Shown here piece after piece: positions 1 to 5,831 of a stretch of DNA of 5,831 bases (position 1 is its first letter; each line of letters opens with the position of its first letter). The stretch is taken from NCBI GenBank assembly GCA_003645605.1, contig QNAY01000099.1, forward strand, positions 1 through 5,831, in the 5' to 3' direction. This DNA comes from Thermodesulfobacteriota bacterium. Lineage in GTDB: Bacteria > Desulfobacterota > Dissulfuribacteria > Dissulfuribacterales > UBA3076. The notes under the pieces are model-generated. The model was not told the origin of the DNA, ran no database searches, and worked only from the letters and a program-made list of their open reading frames with translations. The position numbers were made by a program, and so were the translations under genes.

Positions 1-8
1 CCTCTTTT

Positions 9-88
9 TGTCATTTCGACCGTAGGGAGAAATCTTTAATGCCTGTATTTTCAGTACGATAAGATTTCTCGCTTTGCTCGAAATGACA
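9..88. repeat. Imperfect inverted repeat, likely interspersed palindromic element
   Basis: The two arms (9-36 and 61-88) are about 28 bp each and surround a 24-bp centre. The outer 11 bp (TGTCATTTCGA at 9-19 against 78-88) and the inner 10 bp (GAGAAATCTT at 27-36 against 61-70) pair perfectly. The 7-8 bp between them (CCGTAGG against GCTTTGC) pairs poorly. From memory, elements with TGTCATTTCGA...GAGAAATCTT ends recur between genes in many environmental bacteria, including deltaproteobacteria, so this is probably one member of a dispersed family rather than an ilvD-specific site. It could fold into a long RNA or cruciform stem. No T-tract follows it, so an intrinsic terminator role is not supported. 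Confidence 0.75.
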
Positions 89-171
89 GTTTTGGTTAGT
101 TTTCGTTCAGACACTATATAGACATTTTACCTTGATTTCCCTTTCCTCTTTTGGCATTCTGCTTTAATAGA

Positions 172-243
172 GGAATTTAGGGATTGAGGAATTGAGGGAT
201 TTAGGGATTGAGGGATTGAGGAATTTAGGGATTGAGGGATTAT
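172..243. repeat. Nine tandem 8-bp repeats, consensus GGRATTKA
   Basis: Nine consecutive octamers stay in phase with no indel: GGAATTTA, GGGATTGA, GGAATTGA, GGGATTTA, GGGATTGA, GGGATTGA, GGAATTTA, GGGATTGA and a terminal GGGATTAT. Variation is limited to the third base (G/A), the seventh (G/T) and the last unit. The top strand is purine-rich (G and A, with T, and no C). The 8-bp period is not a multiple of three, and no reading frame is supported here, so this is a non-coding microsatellite-like array. It lies about 150 bp upstream of the ilvD start and could vary in copy number by slippage. Confidence 0.85.
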
Positions 244-246
244 AAT
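216..246 (+). promoter_or_regulatory. Weak candidate sigma70-type promoter within the repeats
   Basis: A perfect TATAAT lies at 241-246, with TTGAGG at 216-221 (four of six matches to TTGACA) at a 19-bp spacing. A second TATAAT at 351-356 has no acceptable -35 partner at 16-18 bp. Both hexamers belong to the repeated boundary motif, so they may be a by-product of the repeat. If the first is used, the ilvD leader would be roughly 135 nt and would contain the second repeat block. If the second is used, the leader would be under 30 nt. This rests on motif match alone. Confidence 0.22.
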
Positions 247-252
247 CAAAAG

Positions 253-367
253 AGTACATTCAATCTCTCAATTCCTCAATTCGCAATTCCTCAATTACAA
301 TCATTACAGTACCTTCAATTCCTCAATTCCTCAATTCGCAATTCCTAAATTATAATCATACAGTACC
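253..367. repeat. Two tandem 54-55 bp units built from the reverse-complement octamer
   Basis: Two copies (253-307 and 308-361), plus the start of a third (362-367), each begin AGTAC and contain about five near-octamers of the form TMAATYCC, the reverse complement of the upstream array. Both copies carry the same irregularity, a 7-bp unit after TCAATTCG, so the whole cluster was duplicated as a block. The boundary motif ATTAYAATCA followed by AGTAC recurs at 239, 294 and 349, exactly 55 bp apart. The first of these lies at the end of the upstream array. A transcript crossing 172-353 could fold into a long imperfect hairpin. The unit ends about 20 bp before the ilvD start. Confidence 0.8.
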
Positions 368-376
368 CATCAAATG

Positions 377-384
377 AAAGGAAG
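377..384 (+). promoter_or_regulatory. Ribosome binding site of ilvD
   Basis: AAAGGAAG sits about 5 nt before the ATG at 390 and immediately follows the repeat region. It supports this start over the in-frame ATG five codons downstream. Confidence 0.7.
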
Positions 385-389
385 ATATT

Positions 390-2048
390 ATGCGCAGTGA
401 CAGAATGAAAAAAGGTTTGGAGCGGGCACCCCACAGAGCGCTATTTAAGGCCATAGGTTACACTGACGAGGAACTCCAAAGGCCCTTAATAGGCGTGGCC
501 AACTCCTTCAACGAAATTATCCCCGGCCACATACATCTGCGTCAGATAACAGATGCAGTCAAAGCGGGGATCCGGATGGCAGGGGGAACTCCTGTGGAAT
601 TTGGTGGAATTGGTGTCTGCGACGGCATTGCCATGAATCATTTAGGGATGCGATATTCTCTGGCCAGCAGAGAATTGATAGCTGACTCAGTCGAGCTCAT
701 GGCACAGGCCCATCCCTTTGACGGCCTTGCACTTGTACCGAACTGCGACAAGATAACTCCGGGTATGCTGATGGCAATGCTCAGGCTCAATATTCCTGCT
801 ATAGCTATAACTGGTGGTCCCATGCTGACAGGAGACTGGAGGGGACAAAAGGTCAACCTGATTTCTGTATTTGAAGGAATAGGTCAGGTGAAGGCAGGAA
901 ACATGAGCGAAGCGGAACTCTACGAAATTGAGAATGAGTCCTGTCCCACATGTGGCTCATGTTCCGGGATGTTCACAGCAAACTCAATGAACTGTCTCGC
1001 TGAAGCTATGGGACTGGCCCTTCCGGGAAGCGGTACTATTCCCGCTATATCAGCTGCCAGGATTCGCCTCGCAAAGGTCGCCGGCGCCCAGGCGGTCCGC
1101 TTAGTGAAAATGGATTTAAGGCCAAGGGACGTGGCCACGCTGTCTGCCTTTAAAAATGCTATTGCTGTAGATATGGCACTGGGGTGTTCAACCAATACAG
1201 TGCTTCATGTACCCGCAATCGCTAACGAGGCGGAAGTGGATCTCCCCTTGGAGATCTTTAATGAAATCAGCGCCAAGACACCCCATCTCTGCAGCATGAT
1301 CCCTGCGGGCCCGCACAGTCTTCAGGAACTTGATCTGGCTGGAGGCATCCAGGCCATAATCAGGGAACTGGATAAACTGGGAGTCATTGATACGAACCTA
1401 AAAACAGTTACAGGCTCCACGGTTGGAAAAAATATTGAGCAGGCGGCAATAAACAATATGGATGTAATTCACCCTGTTACTGACCCGTATCACAAAGAAG
1501 GCGGCATTGCCATACTATACGGAAACCTTGCTACTGAGGGTGCTGTAGTTAAACAGTCTGCAGTAGCGCCGGAGATGTTGAGGCACAAGGGTCCAGCCAG
1601 GATTTTTAACTCAGAAGATGATGCATACGACGCCATTTTGAACAATAAAATCAAGGCCGGAGATGTAATAGTTATCCGCTACGAAGGACCAAGAGGTGGA
1701 CCGGGTATGCCGGAGATGCTCTCCCCCACGGCCGCTGTAGTTGGAATGGGACTGGATAAAGACGTCGCCCTCATAACCGACGGCAGATTCAGTGGGGGAA
1801 CCAAAGGCGCGGCTATCGGCCACGTATCACCGGAGGCTGCTGACGGAGGTACAATAGGTCTGATTGAGGAAGGAGACATTATAAACATCGACATCCCGGC
1901 CAGAAAACTGAGTCTTCAGGTCACTGAACAGAAACTGGATCAAAGGCGAAGCACTTGGAAGCCGATGGAGCCTCGCATCACTCAAGGGTACCTCGCACGG
2001 TATGCAAGGCAAGTCAGCAGTGCCTCCAAGGGGGCTATAGTGACCTGA
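390..2048 (+). CDS. ilvD: Dihydroxy-acid dehydratase (EC 4.2.1.9)
   Basis: IlvD dehydrates 2,3-dihydroxy-isovalerate and 2,3-dihydroxy-3-methylvalerate to the 2-oxo acids that precede valine/leucine and isoleucine; it is a cytoplasmic iron-sulfur enzyme. The 552 residues are complete. Visible motifs: CDGIAMNH at 77-84; the first family signature NCDKITPG at 118-125, where D120 and K121 correspond to the metal ligand and carbamylated lysine of the IlvD/Edd family; [18 protein letters not shown] at 185-202; GGPGMPEML at 436-444, with E442 the probable third metal ligand; and the second signature [11 protein letters not shown] at 461-471. C119 and one cysteine of the 185-191 cluster are likely Fe-S ligands; the cluster type cannot be read from sequence. 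It lacks insertions present in the 616-residue E. coli enzyme, so it belongs to the short form. The ATG is preceded by AAAGGAAG at 377-384, and the N-terminus MRSDRMKKG is typical. No other ilv or leu gene is in view. Confidence 0.98.
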   Translation: MRSDRMKKGLERAPHRALFKAIGYTDEELQRPLIGVANSFNEIIPGHIHLRQITDAVKAGIRMAGGTPVEFGGIGVCDGIAMNHLGMRYSLASRELIADSVELMAQAHPFDGLALVPNCDKITPGMLMAMLRLNIPAIAITGGPMLTGDWRGQKVNLISVFEGIGQVKAGNMSEAELYEIENESCPTCGSCSGMFTANSMNCLAEAMGLALPGSGTIPAISAARIRLAKVAGAQAVRLVKMDLRPRDVATLSAFKNAIAVDMALGCSTNTVLHVPAIANEAEVDLPLEIFNEISAKTPHLCSMIPAGPHSLQELDLAGGIQAIIRELDKLGVIDTNLKTVTGSTVGKNIEQAAINNMDVIHPVTDPYHKEGGIAILYGNLATEGAVVKQSAVAPEMLRHKGPARIFNSEDDAYDAILNNKIKAGDVIVIRYEGPRGGPGMPEMLSPTAAVVGMGLDKDVALITDGRFSGGTKGAAIGHVSPEAADGGTIGLIEEGDIINIDIPARKLSLQVTEQKLDQRRSTWKPMEPRITQGYLARYARQVSSASKGAIVT

Positions 2049-2064
2049 ATAATACTTATAACTC

Positions 2065-2085
2065 AATTAAAAGGTTATGGTAACC
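2065..2085 (-). terminator. Possible weak terminator for the minus-strand gene
   Basis: GGTTA/TAACC (2073-2077 and 2081-2085) form a 5-bp stem with a 3-nt loop. Read on the minus strand it is followed directly by TTTT (2072-2069) and an AT-rich run, about 24 nt past the stop of the minus-strand gene. The stem is short and only moderately GC-rich, so activity is uncertain. On the + strand no T-tract follows, so it does not explain ilvD termination. Confidence 0.22.
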
Positions 2086-2108
2086 GTTTACGGGATTACA
2101 ATACCGTT

Positions 2109-2444
2109 TTATCGCAACCCACAGTTCTGTTCCATCTTGGGAAACCAGGTCATATGCCAAAATTTATAAAGCTCTGAGGCTGTAATATAACTTGAAGGAA
2201 TACCGATTTTTCGGCATAAACGAAGAAGTTCATCTTTTTCACTGCATATAACATGATATGATTGGCGTCTGCGGGAATGATAGTTCTCATGTATAGCTAT
2301 ATTGCCGCGTTCGGCCCAGGCCACTGCGTATGGAATCTCATTAAAGGCAAAAAAACGGATACTGAATTCCTTTTGGAGCGGCTCTATAATACTTTCCATA
2401 TTGGAAAATGGTGGTTTTTTTGGCCTTGCCACAGTATTGTTCAT
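2109..2444 (-). CDS. Small hypothetical protein, 111 residues
   Basis: I do not recognise this protein with confidence. It is the longest frame in the 478-bp gap between ilvD and hisB and lies opposite to both. The start (RC of 2444-2442) is preceded on its strand by GTGAGGAT, a purine-rich element close to the ATG (about 2 nt spacing), whereas the internal Met16 has no Shine-Dalgarno. The product has no signal peptide or membrane segment and is rich in aromatic and basic residues. It contains an NIAIHENYHSRRRQSYHVI stretch (48-66), then SEKDELLRLCRKIGIPSSYI (68-87), predicted helical, then ELYKFWHMTWFPKM (91-104). The order 'H-rich strand, E/D-E-L helix with a GI/GL turn, aromatic tail' faintly recalls DUF4031-type small proteins, but that is a guess. 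The composition looks protein-like and the gene fills its gap neatly, so I favour a real gene. It converges on ilvD and shares an 82-bp divergent region with hisB. Confidence 0.55.
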   Translation of the reverse strand: MNNTVARPKKPPFSNMESIIEPLQKEFSIRFFAFNEIPYAVAWAERGNIAIHENYHSRRRQSYHVICSEKDELLRLCRKIGIPSSYITASELYKFWHMTWFPKMEQNCGLR

Positions 2445-2526
2445 ATCCTCACGAAATATTAGTTATCACAATTCTCATCGGCCAGAAATTTAACAAACTT
2501 AAAACTGACTTGAGCAGGTAACCTTC
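2445..2526. promoter_or_regulatory. Divergent intergenic region, minus-strand gene / hisB
   Basis: This 82-bp AT-rich gap separates two divergent starts and must hold any promoter of the hisB-led operon and of the minus-strand gene. I found no convincing -35/-10 pair. On the minus strand TTGTTA (RC of 2491-2496) is a partial -35 without a well-spaced -10. The hisB ribosome binding site is weak (CAGG at 2515-2518, about 8 nt before the ATG). Confidence 0.4.
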
Positions 2527-3114
2527 ATGTCAAGAAAAACAAAGATCAGCAGGACTACAAAAGAAACCGACATAAACTTAAATCTTAATATAGATGGCCG
2601 GGGAAAAACCTCCATAAACACCGGGGTAGCCTTTTTAGACCATATGTTGACACTTTGGACTGTACATGGCTTCTTTGATCTGGATCTCAATGCCACAGGA
2701 GACCTGGAGGTCGATGCACATCATACGGTAGAAGATATAGGGATATGCATGGGAAAGGCTTTGGCCCAAGCGATTGGGGACTTGAGCGGCATAAAACGTT
2801 TTGGAAATGCTTCCATACCTATGGAGGAAACCCTGGCTTGTGTAAATCTCGACATCTGCAATAGGCCTTATCTGGTTTACAAGGTAAATTTTCTTACGTC
2901 CAAAACGGGAAATTTTGATACGGAACTGGTTGAGGAATTCCTGCGGGCTATGGTAGTAAATAGCGGCATGACTCTCCATGTTCAGGTACCTTATGGAAAA
3001 AACAGCCATCATATTGCGGAAGCGGTCTTCAAGGCACTAGGCAGGGCTATTGATCAGGCAACACAGTTTGATCCCAGATTAAAAGGCCCTCTTTCCAGTA
3101 AGGGGATGCTATAG
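2527..3114 (+). CDS. hisB: Imidazoleglycerol-phosphate dehydratase (EC 4.2.1.19)
   Basis: HisB dehydrates D-erythro-imidazoleglycerol phosphate to imidazole-acetol phosphate in histidine biosynthesis, in the cytoplasm; family members assemble into 24-mers with a dinuclear Mn site. At 195 residues this is the monofunctional form, without the N-terminal histidinol-phosphatase domain of the E. coli protein. Diagnostic motifs are present in order: FLDHML at 36-41; DAHHTVED at 63-70 (metal-binding H65, H66 and E69); RFGNASIPMEE at 91-101; EFLRAMVVNSGMTLHV at 137-152; NSHHIAEAVFKALGRA at 159-174 (metal-binding H161, H162 and E165); and the C-terminal SSKGML, close to the usual STKG ending. The two HHxxE halves reflect the family's internal duplication. 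The ATG start gives the expected length. It heads a same-strand group with a lipoprotein 27 bp downstream; no other his gene is in the window. Confidence 0.97.
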   Translation: MSRKTKISRTTKETDINLNLNIDGRGKTSINTGVAFLDHMLTLWTVHGFFDLDLNATGDLEVDAHHTVEDIGICMGKALAQAIGDLSGIKRFGNASIPMEETLACVNLDICNRPYLVYKVNFLTSKTGNFDTELVEEFLRAMVVNSGMTLHVQVPYGKNSHHIAEAVFKALGRAIDQATQFDPRLKGPLSSKGML

Positions 3115-3125
3115 GTTTCAGAAAC

Positions 3126-3131
3126 AGGAGG
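3126..3131 (+). promoter_or_regulatory. Strong Shine-Dalgarno of the lipoprotein gene
   Basis: A perfect AGGAGG lies 10 nt before the ATG at 3142, inside the 27-bp hisB-lipoprotein gap. It is the best ribosome binding site in the window and fixes the lipoprotein start. It also suggests translation independent of hisB even if the two are co-transcribed. Confidence 0.75.
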
Positions 3132-3141
3132 GATAACATAT

Positions 3142-3852
3142 ATGAAAAATACAAATTTTAGAATATCCCCAGCCATTTCCCTTTTTTTGCTGTCATTTTG
3201 CCTGGTTGCTCCTCTTTTGCTTTTACATGGGTGCAACGGCTTTTTTCAAAAAAGGGGTGGAACAAAGCAGACTCCGCTTCCAGTGCTAAACCGGATTGCG
3301 GTTCTTCCAATGGACCGGGCATCTGCCCAGCCCAGTCGGGAAAGGCCAACCTGCCTCTTGAGCAGCCCTTTATCTAATGTCCGCAAAATAACTCCGGAGG
3401 CAGGCAGTGAAGTGACTCGTCTTTTATCTCAAGCTTTTCAGGGTGACCAAAGGTTCTTGATTGTGTCTGAGGGCCAATGCATAGGTTTTTTGAATTCCCT
3501 GTTAGCCACAGACATAAAGGCTTCCGAGCTCCGGTTGATCCAGACATTTGGCGAGGAACTCAAAGTAGATGCAGTGTTGTACAGCAAACTCTTCAGATTT
3601 GAAGATCGCATAGGCGGAGAGTATTCGGTCAAAAGGCCTGCCTCTGTGGCTTTTACTCTCCAAATAATCCGTGTTTCAGACGGAGCAATACTTTGGCGCA
3701 ATACGTTTGATGAGACACAACAGACATTAATGGAAAATATTCTGAAAGCCGGGTTATACAGAAAAACAGGCTTACGCTGGCTTACCGCCGCCCAACTGGC
3801 GGACTATGGCCTTAACCGGGCCGCTGACGAACTCGGGAATCTACTTCCATGA
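3142..3852 (+). CDS. Predicted outer-membrane lipoprotein of unknown function
   Basis: The 236-residue product has a lipoprotein signal: basic N-terminus (K2, R7), hydrophobic core at about 9-28, and a lipobox ending LHGC with C31 as the lipidated residue. His at the -2 position is unusual. Asn at +2, rather than Asp, suggests sorting to the outer membrane. The mature part starts with a low-complexity linker (32-48), then a strand NRIAVLPMD at 50-58 like the first strand of CsgG/LpoB/TolB-N-type domains. Further along come EELKVDAVLYSKLFRFEDRIGG (138-159), VKRPASVAFTLQIIRVSDGAILWRNTFDETQQTLMEN (163-199) and RWLTAAQLADYGL (212-224). The block 'DAVL..., ASVAF.L...G.ILW...FDETQ..L.EN...W.TA..LA..G' matches, from memory, uncharacterised lipoproteins common in deltaproteobacteria. 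A structural or assembly role at the outer membrane is inference. Its TGA overlaps the ATG of the next micro-ORF. Confidence 0.85.
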   Translation: MKNTNFRISPAISLFLLSFCLVAPLLLLHGCNGFFQKRGGTKQTPLPVLNRIAVLPMDRASAQPSRERPTCLLSSPLSNVRKITPEAGSEVTRLLSQAFQGDQRFLIVSEGQCIGFLNSLLATDIKASELRLIQTFGEELKVDAVLYSKLFRFEDRIGGEYSVKRPASVAFTLQIIRVSDGAILWRNTFDETQQTLMENILKAGLYRKTGLRWLTAAQLADYGLNRAADELGNLLP

Positions 3853-3914
3853 TTTCCGGCTGGATGGTAATTATTCGCTCCCTGCCAAAAAGTGTGAACG
3901 GTTATGCTAAATGA
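3849..3914 (+). CDS. Candidate 21-residue coupling micro-ORF
   Basis: ATG at 3849 overlaps the lipoprotein stop (ATGA, 3849-3852) and its TGA at 3912-3914 overlaps the RNase start (ATGA, 3911-3914). The frame encodes MISGWMVIIRSLPKSVNGYAK, with no recognisable motif. It has only a poor Shine-Dalgarno of its own (CGGGA near 3834-3838). The downstream RNase ATG also lacks a Shine-Dalgarno, so ribosomes may reach it by termination-reinitiation through this frame. That makes a coupling role more likely than a functional peptide. The double ATGA overlap may be coincidence: such a short open frame is not unlikely by chance, and only conservation could settle it. Confidence 0.3.
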   Translation: MISGWMVIIRSLPKSVNGYAK

Positions 3915-5831
3915 AAATATCAACTAGCCAGGTAGTTGAATTCCTGGAAGGCCGGCGTTTTATATGCGCCCAGTGTATTGCTAAGAAGGGAGCCAGATAT
4001 CACTTACTGACCCATCTTGGGAGAGAAATCAACCTCGCCTCCAGCCGTTTTATCCACGTATCTACACAGCAATTATCTACTAAAGCAAGAGATATCCGTA
4101 TTAAGAAACTATACGAAATTTATGACCGTAGAGAGGCACTGAAAGAAAAAATCAACATTCCTGAACTCTGGGACCTGGTTGAGGACGAACAGGCACTCTG
4201 GCCTCCGGGGAAACTGGCCGAACTAGCCTTTGAACAGACCGTGGAGCCCGACCATGAGGCTGCCTTTATTCGGGCGGTAATAGACGATCATACGTATTTC
4301 AAATTCAGGGAGGGGATGATAAAAGTCCAATCTCCTGAGGCAATCAAGCGGATTCTGGATCAACGTGCCAGAGAAGCGGAACGTTTTGCACGACTTATCA
4401 GGGGAAGCCGGTGGCTTGAGGACCTATGGTCAGATGACCCATCAAAAAAAGATCTGGCCATTAAAGAACTTGATGACCCGGATATTTCGTTCTGGATATC
4501 AAATATTAAAAACTTCTGTATATATGGAGACGAGTCAGAGCAAGCCGTTTTAGTTCGCGAACTGTTCAGACAGGCAGGCCTTAGCAGCCCCACAGCCCCC
4601 TTCGACACCCTTATCAAGGCAAAAATATGGGATAAAGAAGAAAATCTTGAGTTGCTCAGATATGAAATAAACACCGAGTTTTCCAAGGCGGTCATCCAAC
4701 AGGCGGAAGCGTTGGCTGAATTCCAGGCAGATACAAAAAAAGAAGGCCGGGAGGACCTGACCGGACTTTATACTTTTACCATAGATGGACCGGAAAGCCT
4801 GGATCTTGATGATGCATTGAGCTTCAGAGAGGTCAACAATGAATGGGAAATCGGTGTCCACATAACCGACATCGGGCTTCAGATAGAGCACGACACCCCT
4901 TTATTTAAAGATTCAATCCGGAGGGGAACAACCATTTATTTGCCGGATCGTAAAATCTCAATGCTCCCTGAAATACTTTCCCAGGGGGCTTGGAGCCTTG
5001 AGATGGGAACGGATCGCAGGGCCCTATCCTTTTTTATATATTTAGACCCGAAAGGAAACATCCTTTTCCAGCGAATAGTCCGTAGCGTAATCAATATTAA
5101 AGAGCGCCTCACATATGAGGAGGCTGAGGCAAGAATAGCAGAAGAAGGACATCCGTTCCACACTCTCCATGAACTCTGCATCGCCCGCCAGACCAGAAGA
5201 ATTGAAGACGGCGCCCTTCCTCTGCCCATCCCCGAACTTGTCATACAGGTTGATGAGGCCGGAGAGGTAGAAGTAGGACTTTCTCAACCAGGGCCAGGCC
5301 GTTTTCTTATAGCAGAGTGCATGATTCTGGCAAATCTTGTAGCAGCCCAATTTTTAAGGAATCATGCTATCCCGGCACTTTACCGAAGCCAACCTCCACC
5401 AAGGGACCGTATTATCTCCGGGGACGAAACAGATCTGTTGGCCAATTTCAGGCAAAGAAGACTCATCAGTAGAGGTAATCTGGGGACTGAGCCTGACATA
5501 CATCACGGTCTTGGTCTGGATGTATATACCACTATAACTTCTCCATTAAGACGTGGGGTTGATCTCCTTATGCAGCAGCAGATTACATACATGCTTTCAG
5601 AAGGCAGACCACTTCACGCAAAAGAGGACCTGATAAAATTTGCTATATACCTCCAACAAGGCCTCAGTGCTGCTGCAGCAGTACGCCAGGCAAGGACCCG
5701 TTACTGGCTGCTGAAACACATAGAAAAAAGGAAAGATGAGCCACTTGACGCCTGGATACTGGAAACAGGTCACCACAAGATACTTGCCGTACTTTCGGAT
5801 TATCTTCTGACTGTGGAACTTCCGATAATAC
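3911..5831 (+). CDS. RNase II-family (RNB) 3'-5' exoribonuclease, 3'-truncated by window
   Basis: The frame is open for 640 codons to the window edge. An in-frame TAA (3908-3910) directly precedes the ATG, so no upstream start is possible. Layout: a small SH3/KOW-like beta region (about 10-50, with GRRFICAQC and GREINLASSRFI); a winged-helix-like segment (about 82-145, IPELWDLVEDE...YFKFREGMIKVQSPEAI); a helical linker; the RNB catalytic domain from about 285; and the start of a C-terminal S1-like region after about 605. TIDGPESLDLDDA carries all four metal-binding aspartates (D292, D298, D300, D301; E. coli RNase II D201, D207, D209, D210). GVHITDIG (315-322), YLPDRKISMLPE (343-354) and TSPLRR (543-548, R547 matching catalytic R500) are intact, so it should be active. 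The N-terminal layout resembles cyanobacterial/chloroplast RNase II rather than E. coli RNase II or RNase R, which start with cold-shock domains. Expected role: processive single-stranded RNA degradation in the cytoplasm. Probably only the last few dozen residues are missing. Confidence 0.93.
   Translation, partial: MKISTSQVVEFLEGRRFICAQCIAKKGARYHLLTHLGREINLASSRFIHVSTQQLSTKARDIRIKKLYEIYDRREALKEKINIPELWDLVEDEQALWPPGKLAELAFEQTVEPDHEAAFIRAVIDDHTYFKFREGMIKVQSPEAIKRILDQRAREAERFARLIRGSRWLEDLWSDDPSKKDLAIKELDDPDISFWISNIKNFCIYGDESEQAVLVRELFRQAGLSSPTAPFDTLIKAKIWDKEENLELLRYEINTEFSKAVIQQAEALAEFQADTKKEGREDLTGLYTFTIDGPESLDLDDALSFREVNNEWEIGVHITDIGLQIEHDTPLFKDSIRRGTTIYLPDRKISMLPEILSQGAWSLEMGTDRRALSFFIYLDPKGNILFQRIVRSVINIKERLTYEEAEARIAEEGHPFHTLHELCIARQTRRIEDGALPLPIPELVIQVDEAGEVEVGLSQPGPGRFLIAECMILANLVAAQFLRNHAIPALYRSQPPPRDRIISGDETDLLANFRQRRLISRGNLGTEPDIHHGLGLDVYTTITSPLRRGVDLLMQQQITYMLSEGRPLHAKEDLIKFAIYLQQGLSAAAAVRQARTRYWLLKHIEKRKDEPLDAWILETGHHKILAVLSDYLLTVELPII

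Noticed and set aside
93..120. Possible promoter TTGGTT-16 bp-TATATA
   Set aside because: Only three of six and four of six matches, and it is far from ilvD with a repeat array between; not better than chance in AT-rich DNA.
118..191. ilvD iron-sulfur region suspected abnormal because no early cysteine is present in [13 protein letters not shown]
   Set aside because: E. coli IlvD, recalled from memory, has NSFTQFVPGHVHL at the same place, so absence of Cys there is normal in part of the family.
172..367. CRISPR-like spaced repeats
   Set aside because: The basic unit is only 7-8 bp in direct contact with its neighbours and there are no unique spacers. The 55-bp units are themselves made of octamers, and no cas gene is near.
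1827..2066. 79-codon minus-strand frame overlapping the ilvD end
   Set aside because: It is almost entirely antisense to conserved ilvD coding sequence, and its product has no protein-family features.
2262..2493. Two overlapping + strand frames of 63-66 codons between ilvD and hisB
   Set aside because: They lie opposite the minus-strand gene, have no convincing ribosome binding site, and their products look like shadow translations rich in W/F/H. They compete with each other in different frames.
2635..3012. 125-codon minus-strand frame inside hisB
   Set aside because: It lies wholly within a certain gene and mirrors its codon pattern; no ribosome binding site or family resemblance.
3904..3927. 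Very short frame starting at ATG 3904
   Set aside because: It is only seven codons, stops at TAG within the RNase start region and has no ribosome binding site.
4550..5350. Minus-strand frames of 102-113 codons opposite the RNase gene
   Set aside because: The + strand frame here is continuous and contains RNB catalytic motifs, so these are shadows.

Overview
The window looks like chromosomal DNA of a Gram-negative, probably anaerobic bacterium of the former Deltaproteobacteria (Desulfobacterota or a close relative). This is inferred from protein style, not from a database search: a short (552-residue) IlvD, an outer-membrane lipoprotein of a kind I associate with that group, a cyanobacterial/organelle-like RNase II, and an interspersed inverted repeat with TGTCATTTCGA ends. 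Base composition is mid-range with no abrupt shift. No phage, transposase, CRISPR, tRNA or rRNA signal is visible.

Layout. Positions 1-389 are non-coding and repeat-rich: an 80-bp imperfect inverted repeat (9-88), an unremarkable stretch (89-171), nine in-phase 8-bp repeats (172-243), then two copies of a 54-55 bp unit (253-361) built largely from the reverse complement of the same octamer. Next comes ilvD (390-2048, +), a complete dihydroxy-acid dehydratase of branched-chain amino acid synthesis. A small minus-strand gene of unknown function (2109-2444) converges on ilvD and diverges from hisB.

The right half is a likely + strand operon: hisB (2527-3114, imidazoleglycerol-phosphate dehydratase), a lipoprotein (3142-3852) and a large RNase II-family exoribonuclease that starts at 3911 and runs off the window end. 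Between the last two sits a 21-codon reading frame that overlaps each neighbour by ATGA, which suggests translational coupling.

The two biosynthetic enzymes act in separate amino acid pathways. No shared function ties hisB to the lipoprotein and the RNase, so their grouping looks like a lineage-specific housekeeping cluster. I see no clear evidence of a new defence or mobile system. The items most worth checking are the mirrored octamer array upstream of ilvD, the coupled micro-ORF, and the orphan minus-strand gene.
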